A stretch of DNA of 61,690 nt from Hofstenia miamia. Its lineage: Eukaryota > Xenacoelomorpha > Acoela. Below the pieces are notes generated by a model. The model saw only the letters and a program-made list of their open reading frames with translations. It ran no database searches and was not told the DNA's origin. This document shows positions 23,501-34,920 of this stretch, piece after piece (position 1 is the stretch's first letter; each line of letters starts with the position of its first letter). The stretch covers positions 1,399,490-1,461,179 of the forward strand of contig SCFE01000061.1 of the NCBI GenBank assembly GCA_004352715.1, given 5' to 3'. A program made the position numbers and the translations under genes.

Positions 23501-25267
23501 AGAAATCAATTTCATATTTTATTTTAATTAATTCATTCTTCAAAGTATAAATCAACTCGCTAGATGTCGTTGAAAATATTATTTCCAATTGTAATTTGAA
23601 CATGCGGAATTGAGCAATCACAAGAAACCTTTAGTCTAAATTAAGATGTGACAAAATTCAATTCACATCATATACATGTTTTTTATTTGATAGACTATAT
23701 ATATATATATATTCGTCTCAAAACAATATTGCCAAATAATTAACAGGTTGATATTTTAAATATTTTCAACGTTGTGAGTGCAGTATATATTGCCTCTTTA
23801 ACTCCAATTAACTGAAGAATATCGGTGATGTTTTCCTTAGTAAAACACTATTAACTCACGAACTAATAAACATATACAAGTACCAAAAACACCATTGGAT
23901 AGAGAAATGTATCCTCTTTCACTAATGCTTAACACAGAATAATACAAAAGTTTATGCAATAGAGAACTAATAATTGTATTTTTGATTGTGTGTATTTTCC
24001 ACCCAAATAACAATCACTATGCAATAAGAAATTTTCATTTTGAATTAGTTTTATTTATCTAACTCAGAATGCTGAACTTATTAAAAATTCGACCCTATTC
24101 GACAGATGAAAACTGCTGGAATATTACTACTGAATTTTTTTGTGTGGGACGTTAATAAATAAGTAATAGTTATGAGGAGTACGTCTGGAAAATCTTAGTC
24201 AAAATAACATTTGTACTTCATCAATATAGAAACCAATAATTCACAATGTGGGCAAAAACCTTTAGCACCATTACAGTGAGAAATTTTGTACATTCTATAG
24301 GTGTATTATATATAGCTTAGTTTGAAGTTATTTCGATTTTGCAAAGCAATGAATTAATTTTCGTTAGGAAAAATTTACGTACTCAAAAAATTCAAAAGTA
24401 AATTTTTACTGGTATATAATTGAGCCCACGCAGTTAATTCTCTTCAAATTATGCTAACGTTGCTGTTTTGTTATTAGCTAGGAATCTTCTTACTAGAAAT
24501 TATTTCTTTTCTCAATTATAAATGATTACAATTGACAGTGGATTAACTTTAAGATGGGATGGTTTCGTTATGACAGTCTTTTAATTACCAAATAAATGAG
24601 TAAAAAAAACCATTGTAAACTAGTTTTATGCATAACTATTAATTTTTCATATTTTTTTATAAATACAATAAATTATGAAAAAAGACTTCTTCAAGCTATC
24701 AGCATTTAATGATAATGAACAAATTTCGTTTGTAAAATAAGCAATGAAAAATTTAATTCTTTTGAATTGAAAATAATCACCGACGCAAAAAGCTAAGTGT
24801 TTTCAACAGACAGTTTTTGGGTCAACTTTTACTTACACCAAGGACAATAAGTTGCGCTAAAAAATATATTTCAAAGCATAATGAATGTATCATGCCATAA
24901 TAGAAAATTCAAATTTAAAAATGAAAATTATATCCTGAAATATCCACAAATACTGAAACTACAATTCCTATTGTTACCATTAGCCTTCTAAGAAATATTG
25001 ATTTCAACTATAAATTACATTCTTACTACATTTAAATAATACAGATATACATTAAATTTGCTTTCATAAAATTCTGAAATTTATATAAATTACATCAAAG
25101 TACAGTTAATAGCCTAAAAAGATTACTTTAAGGTAATAAAAATTCTTAAGTGAAAATTACATAGTCATTCACTATGAGGACAAAATTACTGTGATCAATG
25201 ATAAATTACATTGAAATTATATTATTAATATGCATATTTATAGTGGAAATATTTATAGTTTTGGATG
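20551..25267. other. Long AT-rich non-coding stretch
   Basis: No frame with recognisable motifs or paired splice sites. A short (TA)n occurs at 23695-23712. The region around 20930-21060 is slightly GC-richer but gives no consistent frame. This could be intron or intergenic DNA. Confidence 0.6.
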
Positions 25268-25317
25268 GATATATATATATATATATATAGTTCAATATAT
25301 ATATATATATATATATA
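25268..25317. repeat. Two (TA)n tracts separated by GTTCA
   Basis: 25268-25289 and 25295-25317, able to fold as one long AT hairpin. Confidence 0.95.
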
Positions 25318-25575
25318 AAACATAAGTGCACCAAGATCGAAATATCAATTTATATTAAGAAAGATAAGCTTAATTTAAATACAAAATGTCATTAAGCTTT
25401 CCATTTATTTTAGTTTATTTTGATTTTGATTAATAATTTGTAAATATATATTTTACCACCAATTATTTTGGTTTCGACTGACGATGGTAACGTAAATACC
25501 GAGAAGTACTCTCAAATATGATTTCGTTGTTTTTTATCAAGATGATAAAAAAGCTTAGCACTAAGTCAACAAATA

Positions 25576-25595
25576 TTATATATATATATATATAA
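25576..25595. repeat. (TA)n at the 3' side of the Penelope-like fragment
   Basis: AT dinucleotide run 25-45 bases beyond the last recognisable codons of the element. Confidence 0.9.
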
Positions 25596-25619
25596 ATTGT
25601 TTTCGTAATGATCTTAAAA

Positions 25620-26450
25620 TTATTGATGTTTGCTCGATGTTGGTGAGTATAAATTTCGGAATTTAAATGACCTGATAGTGTTCATTAACCTGAGTTTGGA
25701 GATGTCGCTTTGTTTCACCGATGTAAACTTGTATACAATTGATGAAACAAGCATCTCTTGAATCGGATCTTTGTTGCGAAATATATTACGGGTCTTCATA
25801 GTTTCTAATATTGGTCTTATTCTTGTGTATCTTAATTTCGCATTAATTTTTTGTATTCTTAGATTTAACAGTTGTTGGTGCTCTTCAATATATGGCAACT
25901 TCCAATATATTGGTTCTTTATCATTAGATTGATCTTGGTTACATATTAATTCCGGCTTCTTTGTTAGCTGTTGATCAACATACCTTTCAATTAATCGATG
26001 TCTTCCAAAATTTTATATAATTCAGAGTTTGATTCAATTAAGTTCTAGTAATTTGAAGAAATTCTGATTAAACGATTAAGTAAGCATTTGATGGTATTAA
26101 TTTTATACTTTGAATCACAATATGAATGAAAAGGAATATAAAGTTTGTATGTTATTGCAACATCCAGAAAATTTAATTTATTGTTCACAGAGTATTTATT
26201 TGTAAATTGTAACTTTTTTAAGCATTTATTCCTAAAGTTCTTGAAATTTTCAACATCGTTTTGGTTTTCGAATATAGTAAAAATGTCATCAACATATTTA
26301 TGATATGCAATAGCTTTGTGATTTTAAACCATCTATATTCTCTTCAATGCTATCCATGGCAAAGCATCCCATAGTTGGACCTAATGGTGATCCCAATGCC
26401 ATTCTATCTATCTGCCCATAAATAGTTTCCTTAAATATCAACATCATCTT
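25620..26450 (-). pseudogene. Penelope-like polyprotein: RT + GIY-YIG, frameshifted
   Basis: In order: FKETIYGQIDRMALGSPLGP, the RT block with the GSPLGPT signature; HKYVDDIFTIFENQNDV, carrying the catalytic YVDD; NNKLNFLDVAI; then, after stops and frame changes, IYWKLPYIEEHQQLLNLRIQ, FRNKDPIQEMLVSSIVYKFT and, in another frame, VYIGETKRHLQTQVNEH, the GIY-YIG core. Penelope reverse transcriptases copy RNA into DNA and the GIY-YIG nuclease nicks the target. Several frameshifts and stops inactivate it. The usual Cys pair between YKF and YIG appears lost by a small deletion (CxxxC spacing gone). Confidence 0.8.
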
Positions 26451-26476
26451 GGTTTTCGTATATAGTAAAAATGTCA
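26251..26476. repeat. 38-bp direct duplication inside the Penelope-like fragment
   Basis: 26251-26288 and 26439-26476 are about 90% alike (TTGGTTTTCGAATATAGTAA versus TTGGTTTTCGTATATAGTAA). The motif encodes the residues around DDIFTIFENQNDV, so a piece of the catalytic region has been copied upstream of the GSPLGPT block, at the truncated edge of the element. Confidence 0.85.
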
Positions 26477-27209
26477 ACTATATATATATATATATATATC
26501 TGATTTGGCAAAATTTGAATTTAACCCAGTTCGGTGTATGTAGCTGATAAACATGTAATATGGAATATTATTTGCAGTGAGTTTAATAAATTAGATTTTG
26601 GAGGATTATTAAATATTTCAGAACAAGAACGTCTACTGAAGAGACTTAATTTGATAAACATTGACGCCACCCTTGTTCTTTATTACAATGCAATGCTCAA
26701 ACTTAAACCTTGAAATGTAACTTTAATTCGGTTAATACATTAAGAAGTTAATTATATTGGCCAGATGTTGATTTCCTTCTTCATTGGAGCGTGCTATTTT
26801 AAAGAAGGAAATATTACAGCGGTCGCTGTTTATAGTATATACTTTTCTAATCTGGCTTATATTAAGTGATACTCATATATATTTAAACTTTAAAAGTGCT
26901 GATGAAAACAATCTACTCCTATTTTCAGTTACATAAATATTAAACGTGTTCATTGTACCATACTAAATTGTATGGGCTCTCACCTATTCCACTTTAGGGG
27001 TATTTGCAACTCTGAGAAATTTTGCTCCCCCTTATCTATTAGTTAAGAAAATCATTCATCACCATTTTAGTAATTTTGTCTCAAACCCATAGAATATGCA
27101 ATTCATATTAAAGATTCTTAACCTCTTAACACGACAAGCCGTTTTTCCATACTTTTAAACAATTTCTTGAAGCCTATTAAAAATTTGGAAAGTGTGAGAT
27201 ATGGACACA

Positions 27210-27266
27210 TACATACGTGCCGCGAGCGGGGGGCAAGAAGGGGCAGCTGCCTGCCCCCCCCCCTTC
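27210..27266. repeat. G/C-rich transposon-end-like island
   Basis: GTGCCGCGAGCGGGGGGCAA, then GGGGCAGCTGCCTGCCCCCC, in otherwise AT-rich DNA. It resembles the G-rich terminal sequences of hAT elements such as the one at 2050, but I found no partner end or target duplication. Confidence 0.3.
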
Positions 27267-28369
27267 GTGGTGAGTTGATTGAATTGATACAGTTTTATCA
27301 AATCGAAATTCCGAATTTCTTAGTAATACTTGATTTAAATAAATTTATAATGTATTTACTACTGAACAAAATGCATTGGAACATATTTTTACTGTATGAA
27401 ATACAATTATCCATTTTTCAATTCTAATGTATATGGATGTAAACGTGCGAATTATACTATTAATACATAAAACACACAATCATTTTTAGGTGAATAAAAA
27501 TTTTTCCTAGATCTTTATATAAAATCTTTAATTCCTTAAAGCAGGTTAAATCTTTGATTAATATCTGGAAAATAATTATTTTGAAATTTACTTCCATTTG
27601 AAATGCATTATATCAGATATAGATTATTGTTATAATTGATTTCAAAATAGTTTAGTGGTAAAAAATAACATAACATGGATATATATTCTTACATTTTACA
27701 CATGGGATGGAAGAGTAAAGCAGAATCAAGCACATTACTTCGGATAATAGAATGCTTAGAAAATAAAATCTCATCTCCTTGTTCTCTTTCAATTAAATGA
27801 TTAAATTTTCTCAAAAAGAAATTGATTTGAAATACAATTTTTTTCCACAAAAAACAGGTTTCTAAAATATCACACCTCACACGTGCAAAATTTTTTCCCT
27901 ACTTTTAAGAAATTTCTCGCGGTGTCCTTGGACACATATATTAATGTAATGTTGAAAATCTTTTCTAAAGTGTATTGTATTATTGTACTAGAAAAGTTTC
28001 ACTATTTCCAGCTAAAATTAATATTAACTGCTTTTATTTTTGTACATACAAGTAAGAGGTCGCAGGAATGAAAACGTCTGCGATTTCTGAGGTCCCTGTT
28101 GATTGAGTATTTTCCTCAAAATTTGATGACCTGGATGAAACATTGGTAATACTGTGAAGATAGGCCTGAATTAATAAGAGCACATTACATTAGGATATTG
28201 CATTTATGAAGTCACCTATTATTGGTATTAAATATTTTATTTTATTGCTATTTCTCTTCCGTTTATCCAGGTAGTACCCAACTCCCAGATCATTACATTT
28301 TAATTATTGTGCTGATGATTGAAAACTGAATTTCTCTGACAGTTAATAATTTAGCAATATTGGGGTGGC

Positions 28370-28970
28370 CAATGTTAGGAAGTCACTAGCAGTAGAAAGA
28401 GCATTCAAACTAAATGGGGATGTGCATTGAAGAGCATCATGAAAGAAAGGAACAGAAAATATCAGTAGAAAACAACCTAAAGATTCACTGCTAGAGCTAA
28501 GTAGGGAATTGAGAAAAATTAGAACTGAGGGTGAGTAAAGAAAGTATACCAGAATAAGATAATTCATATAGAGAGTCAAAGTATAGAGAGACAGCCCAAC
28601 TCAGATAAAATACTGGAGGATTATGGAAAACTGCGAGAAAGAAGAAAGCAAGACGCGGCAAAGGTTTGGCAGACATTAAGAGAAAAATCCATGATTATGG
28701 TAGAACAGGAATAAGCAGTTAGGAAAAATGGGGAAAATGTGAACAGAAGAGTTCAAGTAAGTGATCAGTGGAGGATATACAAGTAAAAAGTACAGACAGC
28801 ACCCCTTGTGAGATGTTCCCACAGAATGAGTACATTTACAGGAATGACATGCATTATATATTTAAGAATAAACAAAGAACAGAAACTAGAAAAGTGTAAG
28901 ATCAGTGTTTAGCAAGAGGATGGAAAATATAAGACCTCATATCGAAAAGAAATAGTAAAGGTACGCAGGG
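28370..28970 (+). other. Purine-rich segment with decayed lysine/glutamate-rich frames
   Basis: The + strand is strikingly A/G-biased for about 600 bases. One frame gives DKILEDYGKLRERRKQDAAK followed by VWQTLREKSMIMVEQE and a stop (28596-28710); neighbouring stretches have similar charged composition in other frames. This could be an old retroelement or processed coding sequence, or simply compositional skew. No family recognised. Confidence 0.3.
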
Positions 28971-29657
28971 AATGGTAACCTGAATATGGACAGATGCAAA
29001 GTTTTTAAGCTATGAAGTTCAGCTTCTTAATGACCCTTATACAGGAACTAAAATTACCAAGCGATAAAATGGTTAATGAAGGAAATTGACCCACAAAAAC
29101 TCAAAAAATTGTGAAGTACCTTTTTTGTGCACGGAAATTTATAAATGTTTTAGACTATCTGATATTTCTAACTAATTTGCAGTGCAATACAAAAATAACT
29201 TTAGTTTACATTGTACTATGAATTTCTAAAATATATTTATGTTGTAATCACATTGTTTCAGGGTCTAATTAAATTGTTCTGATAAGAGTTAACAGAAACT
29301 TTACACAAATCAAGCTCGAGTCCACTCAAAATTACCACCAGCAAAACAAAACTAATAAATGTATGCTGTAACAGTTATAGTTTTACGTCATATTTGCGTA
29401 TTGCTTGTAACTATAAATTGTGTGATTTCTCATATATATATTTTAAGACTATAAATGTCAGCGTTTGAAATAAATGAAGCACGCATTTCCATCGCAGCAG
29501 CAGTGACATCATACATTTGAAAAACACTTAGCAAAATTTACAAGAAGCAAATCGTCCTTTGAACGTATTTTAAAAATAGTCTGTGACGACAGCATAATAT
29601 GAACTACCTGCTGTACTGTATATAGTGAGCACTGTTTTCATGATGTAATTGAAAATA

Positions 29658-29704
<47 letters not shown>
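29658..29704. repeat. (TA)n microsatellite
   Basis: Directly abuts the truncated 5' edge of the LINE fragment. Confidence 0.97.
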
Positions 29705-29707
<3 letters not shown>

Positions 29708-30012
29708 AAATTTTGCAAACTGTGGAGCGATTTACCTGTCAATGTAAGGAAACTAAACTTTAAAGAACTGTTAAAACACAATTTATAAGCAAAACAAAAT
29801 TAAAACAAAATACTTAGAACGTTAAAACTGTAGTGAAACGTTCTTAACATTAATCAATTTTAATTGTAAATATTTGTGTGATTTTTAATTTACTTATTGG
29901 TTTAGTTTGTAGTGTATTTATATTTAAGTGTGTGTACATTTTTGTAAATATGTATATATCTTATTTGTATATATGAATGGAACAAACAAAATAAAGTTAT
30001 TGAAAATTAGAA
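29705..30012 (+). mobile_element. 3' end of a CR1/L2/Jockey-type LINE
   Basis: The first in-frame piece reads FCKLWSDLPVNVRKLNFKEL LKHNL then stop (29708-29788). This is the conserved C-terminal tail of many non-LTR reverse transcriptases ('LWNsLP...FKxxLKxxL'). It is followed by a ~200-base AT-rich 3' UTR and AATAAAGTTATTG (about 29990), a polyadenylation-like signal. Everything 5' of the tail is missing; the break falls at the (TA)n tract. Exact clade cannot be decided from so short a tail. Confidence 0.65.
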
Positions 30013-30522
30013 GCTTATATATATTGAATGCAAAAAATTAATTAATTTAAGGAAAAATATTTATATATCCTTTTGACTGTTTTAAAAAATGCAATACTAG
30101 TGAAAATTATAGTTCAAATATCTGTGTATTTATAAATACTAATGTAGTATTTCGAACCTAGACGGTTTTAAATAAGAAAGGAAATCTTCATTTTGCAAAT
30201 ATTTAGTGAAAGATATATTTATTTATACATATATGTTTAATGAAACTGTCGAACAAACAAAATAAAGTTATTGAAAATTAGAAGCTTATATATATTGAAT
30301 GCAAAAAATTAAATAACTTAGGGAAAATATTTATATATCCTTTTGACTGGTTTAAAAAATGCAATACTAGTGAAAATTATAGTTCATATATCTGTGTATT
30401 TATAAATACTAATGTAGTATTTCGAACCTAGACGGTGTTAATTAAGAAAGGAAATCTTCATTTTGCAAATATTTAGTGAAAGATATTATTTATTTATACA
30501 TATATGTTTAATGAAACTGTGT
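29980..30522. repeat. 271-bp tandem duplication
   Basis: 29980-30250 and 30251-30522 both begin GAACAAACAAAATAAAGTTA and run in parallel with few differences (AATTAATTAATTTAAGG versus AATTAAATAACTTAGGG). There is no N between them, so it is probably genuine. The unit begins inside the LINE 3' end, so the duplication happened after that insertion. Confidence 0.93.
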
Positions 30523-30815
30523 TAGTACATAAAGTTCAGAAACATAGAACTTTTGGTATCGCCTACAAAATGATATTAATAAATTGCAGTGTTCATGAAC
30601 GTTTTAGTTAAATTATCAAAAGAGTGAAATCTCATTTAACAATCAATAAGTCAAAGTCTCTTTGCTCTACGGATTTATTATTTCGAGCGATAAACATTTT
30701 CATAAGAAAATGACAACCGGAAATAATTGGCACATGATATAGTTACGTGCACAATTACACCGATAAAACAAAGGGTACTCCGCTGTCAAACAATTATTTC
30801 TAATAAGGTACTTAC

Positions 30816-30878
30816 GCGTAAACTGAGAAATTTTATGGCCGCTAATAAATTATTCACCAGCTGCACTTCCAAATACAC
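30816..30878 (-). CDS. Candidate internal exon, 63 nt
   Basis: Minus strand: acceptor TGGATTATTGTGCAG, then 21 codons VYLEVQLVNNLLAAIKFLSL R, then donor GTAAGTACC. Length is a multiple of three and the frame is open across both borders. The canonical GTAAGT donor is the strongest element. Product unknown. A different frame read from the same acceptor stops after eight codons. It could belong to the same gene as 34698-34920, since phase 0 is compatible with the small exon proposed at 34546-34574. Confidence 0.35.
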
Positions 30879-31275
30879 CTGCACAATAATCCATGTAAAA
30901 AGCAATTTGACTGTGAAGGAAACTATAGTTATTTTATTGTCTATTTGGTGGTATTTGCGCTTTAATTTATAACCACGCACATGCCTCTATACCATTCTTT
31001 CTATAAGCTAATTAACAAAATTAAAAGAAATAGAAGTTGATAAACTAATTCTTTTGTTGTTCAAAGATGCTACATAAAAATCAATATTTATTGGATAGAT
31101 TAAATATTATATATCCCCATGAAAATTTCTATCATATGAAATATTTGCATTAATTATTATAATAAAAATCACCAAATTTATCTAGAACCGCAAGTTTTAC
31201 AGAACTATTTCCAAATAAGAAGTCAGTGATATATTGCATGTTTTTACAACGGTAATACATATATTGTCGATAGCA

Positions 31276-31301
31276 ATATATATANATATATATATATATT
31301 A
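31276..31301. repeat. (TA)n microsatellite interrupted by one N (31285)
   Basis: AT run with a placeholder N, probably an unresolved repeat length. Confidence 0.9.
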
Positions 31302-31440
31302 ATGCGTCAGTCACCGCCGTGAATTACGTTCTTGCGACTGAAATTGTATTAGATTGCTAAATATGCATTGAAATTAAAAAAAAATCAAGCCAATTATTTA
31401 ATGCCAAATGTAATTTGTCTTTGCAAGTTGACTTTTTTAC

Positions 31441-31509
31441 TAAGCCGAAAATTCTAAACAGCTGCTTTGTGCTAGCGGATTCCGTTTGAGAGATATCTTG
31501 GGTACACAA
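31441..31509 (-). CDS. Candidate internal exon, 69 nt
   Basis: Minus strand: pyrimidine-rich TTTTGTGCTTATCAG acceptor, 23 open codons starting LCTQDISQTESASTKQLFRI, then GTAAAA as a weak donor. The first 50 bases are clearly GC-richer than surroundings. Phase 0 at both ends would fit with 30816-30878. No family recognised and the donor is poor. Confidence 0.25.
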
Positions 31510-33214
31510 CTGATAAGCACAAAAGCTCAATACAAACTGATCGGATATTAAATTATTAATAATTTCTTTTACATTTTATATAAAAATTAGATAATAGGTT
31601 TATTAAAGTCAGAAGTAAAAGGTGTAAGTAATACGAGACTGCAAAATTTTCAAATTAATTCTCAGGGAGTTTTTGAGTAAAATACATTTTTATTGAAAAC
31701 GCAAATAACTATAAATGCGTCTTCTACGATTCTTTGGTTTGTAATAAATATAAAAATCAACGAATAATTAAATAATGTCAATAATCAGATGTAATTTATT
31801 AAAATCTAAATGACATTCAATATGCATCATTATATTGCTGGTAATTTTGAATGGCGCACTTTCCATTTTGGTTTTAAAGCGTAAAAATTCATAGCATTAA
31901 GCTTACACATTGGCAATGCACAATATCCACAGTAATAATGCATAAAACTAGCTGTCATGTTGGTGGTCTCGTATTACAAACACACATTTTTGATTTGATG
32001 ACATTACTGAGGATCACTGTATAGACTCTACACTGAGCACAATGGTAAAGTGACCTAAGCAGTAGCTACCCACTTTCATCATGTCATTATTAACGGAATT
32101 TTTACAGCATACCTCTTTGTTGTTTAAATTCACCAAAGCATTCCTCGAAAACCACGAATTTATATCTACGGAAATTTTGAGAATGAAAAATTCTCAACTT
32201 GGGACATTCGATGAAATTTTTGCATTTTATGAAAGCAGAAAGAGTAATAAGGGTGATAAATGACAATATAAATATACTTTTTCAAAATCAGGGCAAACAG
32301 GACACGTTTGACTCTTACATTCTTATATTCCCTTCATCAGAACTAATTATCAAACTAATGTTAACAACCGGTTTTCTGAGACATGAAAAACTGTTAAATT
32401 TGATCATTTATGTTTTTATGCTAAACAATAAATTAAATAGAAATTTGCTCATTAAACAAATAACTGTAAATTCAATTAAAAAACCAATTCACATTAGTTA
32501 GAAGTTAGCACTACATTATTTGCGAAGCAAATTGAGCTTTAATGAGTTCGCCATTTAAAAACAGTTGGAAAGCAATAAAGAATTCACAATTTTTGCATAG
32601 TCATGATATATGAGTTTTGTTTGCCAAAAGAATCTAGAATTAATAAGTTTATTGAATTATTTATTAGAATAAATATTTAATACGAAATCAGAAATAAGAA
32701 ATATTTCTTCAATTCATTGTTTTTATCAGTACTGTGATTTTCGCATGGGAATACGGGGTAAGATCACACATGATTTACTTTCTTTGAATTTATGTCTTAA
32801 GAAAATAATTGAAGTGATAGACAATGTCTTGCAATATTTCGAGACTCAATCTCACAAATTAATAAATAATACCAAAACTTCGACAGTAGCTATGCTCAGG
32901 CAGTCAGAAATTTTTTGGATTCAATGCAACTCATCAGACCAGAGTGCGAAACGGGTCAACTCGACTTAACCCAATTTAAGAGTTATGCAAAAGATTAGAG
33001 AGGTCAAGTATTGGGTCATTTATCATCGTTAGAGTGCAAGAACACTAACAGATTTAAGGAAAAATTTAAGAAGTCAAATCTTTGAATATTTTAAATTCTT
33101 AAAGATTAATGGATTATAATTATATATGTATTTTTTATTGATTTTTATTCATGGTTTTATGTTAAACCTTTTTTGTTTGCATTATACTTGCAATCTTTCC
33201 TTGATTGAAGCGCA

Positions 33215-33289
33215 TCACGGATCAGTGGTCAAAGGGTCAAACCGATTAGGTAGACGGGTTTCCCAACTTGCATCAAATCTTCCGGTTAC
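33215..33289 (-). CDS. Candidate terminal exon, 24 codons
   Basis: Minus strand: acceptor CATAAATAATGCAG, then VTGRFDASWETRLPNRFDPL TTDP and TGA (33217-33215). It is GC-rich relative to the background and has balanced amino-acid use. The repetitive feel of RFD...RFD and the GGGT/ACCC words leave a degenerate repeat as an alternative. Confidence 0.28.
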   Translation of the reverse strand, partial: VTGRFDASWETRLPNRFDPLTTDP

Positions 33290-34545
33290 CTGCATTATTT
33301 ATGGAGACAATTTCAATGAATATGGATAAAAAATTTGATGTTTTTCAAACATGTCAATGAGCCGAAACTTTAGAGCTAGGGGTTGACTCAACAAGCAGAA
33401 TCTTTCAATGAGGCTTCTTTTTAAAATCTTGCGCTCTCCAAATTTTTTAACATAGTTCTTTTAATAAATTAAAAAATAATTGAAAATAAGACTGTGAAAT
33501 ACAAAAAACTTATATTTTTAATGAAATAAGAGAAAAGGCATAACAATAAATTTGTTGTTTAAGCTCGTTGTAGGAGCCGGATCGAATGCAGTGCTCAAGC
33601 TCTGCTTGTTGACAAGTCTGGTTTACTCTGATACAAGGTGATTTGTAACACATTTAAAATACCATTTGATTGCTATTCAGTTGCAATGTTTTGATTAACA
33701 ATTTCCTTTAGCGCTTGAGAGACCATAACACTCTGAGAATGAATTGGTAGAAGTCATTTTAAAGGCGAATACGTAATTAGAGCTACTTATAAATGCTCTT
33801 GTTTTGGAGAACGAACACCCAAATAAAGAAAAAATTTTATGATATCAGTCTTGACCACTTTGTCTTTCTAGTATTTAATGACATTTTAAAAAACTTCTTC
33901 GAGACAGATTTACTTTGCACATGCACATTATATAAATCGATTGACTGCAAATTTAGTGAAGTGCGTCATTAACATTTATATACTGATAAAAAGGCCTTCT
34001 AGTCTAGGCCAAAGAAAAAGTAGCTTTTTGAAGTATATTCGTAGAAACGACACTAGAAAGATAATTTAATGTTTTTAAATGCCTTCAAAAAATAAATTAC
34101 CATTTTTATTGCAAATTTTTTTCTCTAAATTTTTAAAGATAAATACAAATATGAATGTGCTCACTGGCAACCAACTTAAAATATATCTCGGTCAGGATTT
34201 TTTTCACGTCCTAAATCAATTCTATTCAACACCAAGCAGCGAAAATTAGCAGAACTCTAGCTTGCATATGACTCTGACGTCATAATGTGTTCTGACGTCA
34301 GCTAAATTGGCTGCAATGCCAAAAGTACTTGAAAACGTGTTCCAATATTACAAAAGTGCGGATATTTGGCCAGTGATAAACTGAACACATTGAGAAAGCA
34401 ATGATCCGATGTCATTTGACCTTAAGTTCTGAAGCGAATATTTCAATAAAGGTAGCAATTTTTAGAATAATGTGTCTATAACTATAAAAAATAATGAAAG
34501 CGTAATTTATATTTTTAGATGTTTGCCTTGCTAACAAAATTTTAC

Positions 34546-34574
34546 GTGATCCCTCAGCACCATCTCCTCCCTTT
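34546..34574 (-). CDS. Candidate small exon, 29 nt
   Basis: Minus strand: after CTATCTTGGCCGAG the bases AA complete the codon left open by the exon at 34698-34920, then REEMVLRDH follows and GTAAAA could be a donor. The phase match and the high GC are supportive. The acceptor lacks a good pyrimidine tract and the 123-bp intron is short, so this is tentative. Confidence 0.28.
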
Positions 34575-34697
34575 CTCGGCCAAGATAGGGTTAAATTTTA
34601 CATTAATTAAAATTTTTGCAATTGTACTACGCTTACCAATAAAGGCAATGATTTAAAGCAATATGAAAAATATACTGTGTAGGATATAAATACTTAC

Positions 34698-34920
34698 TAT
34701 TTCGTCGTTTATCCGCTAGATCGTCATCTGCGATATCAACACTGTGAATTGTGTAAAGCATTGGCCCCGGTTTTCGAGTGACCTTTGTTAGCTTTCGATA
34801 GTTTTGCATGTTCATGTCGTGATCTATGTGACCGAACTCTGCTTCACCGTAACAATTATCTTCCCCACTCGATTGCTTCTGTAGCTCGCAAGGGGATGCA
34901 CGATATTCCGCAACTTCATT
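34698..34920 (-). CDS. Internal coding exon of an unidentified gene
   Basis: Minus strand, 223 nt. Acceptor AACATTTTTCAG ends at 34921; the frame is fully open for 74 codons and one base; donor GTAAGTA begins at 34697. The protein starts NEVAEYRASPCELQKQSSGE, continues NYRKLTKVTRKPGPM LYTIH and ends SVDIADDDLADKRRN. Composition is hydrophilic and charged, with an acidic DIADDDLAD patch followed by KRR, and no membrane segment, so a cytosolic or nuclear region is likely (inference). The GC content is far above the flanks. The other two frames contain stops before the donor. I do not recognise the family. Confidence 0.75.

Larger units (their letters stand above)
25600..26478 (-). mobile_element. 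Penelope-like retroelement fragment, 5'-truncated
   Basis: On the minus strand the order is reverse transcriptase followed by a GIY-YIG endonuclease, the defining arrangement of Penelope-like elements. The recognisable part starts at a (TA)n tract (26478-26499) and stops near another (25576-25595). The N-terminal part of the polymerase is missing or unrecognisable; 26500-26880 may hold a decayed continuation (IPYYMFISYIHRTG resembles the 'YGLPKIHKP' region) but this is weak. Confidence 0.8.

Noticed and set aside
25268-25317. CRISPR-like spaced repeats
   Set aside because: Simple (TA)n tracts; no direct repeat/spacer periodicity exists in the window.
26968-27000. 28-nt minus-strand microexon between TTTCTCAG and GTGAGA
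   Set aside because: Weak pyrimidine tract and no neighbouring exon in compatible phase.
32081-32263. ATG-initiated 60-codon + strand frame
   Set aside because: Plausible composition but no splice context, no motif and no GC contrast; likely chance.
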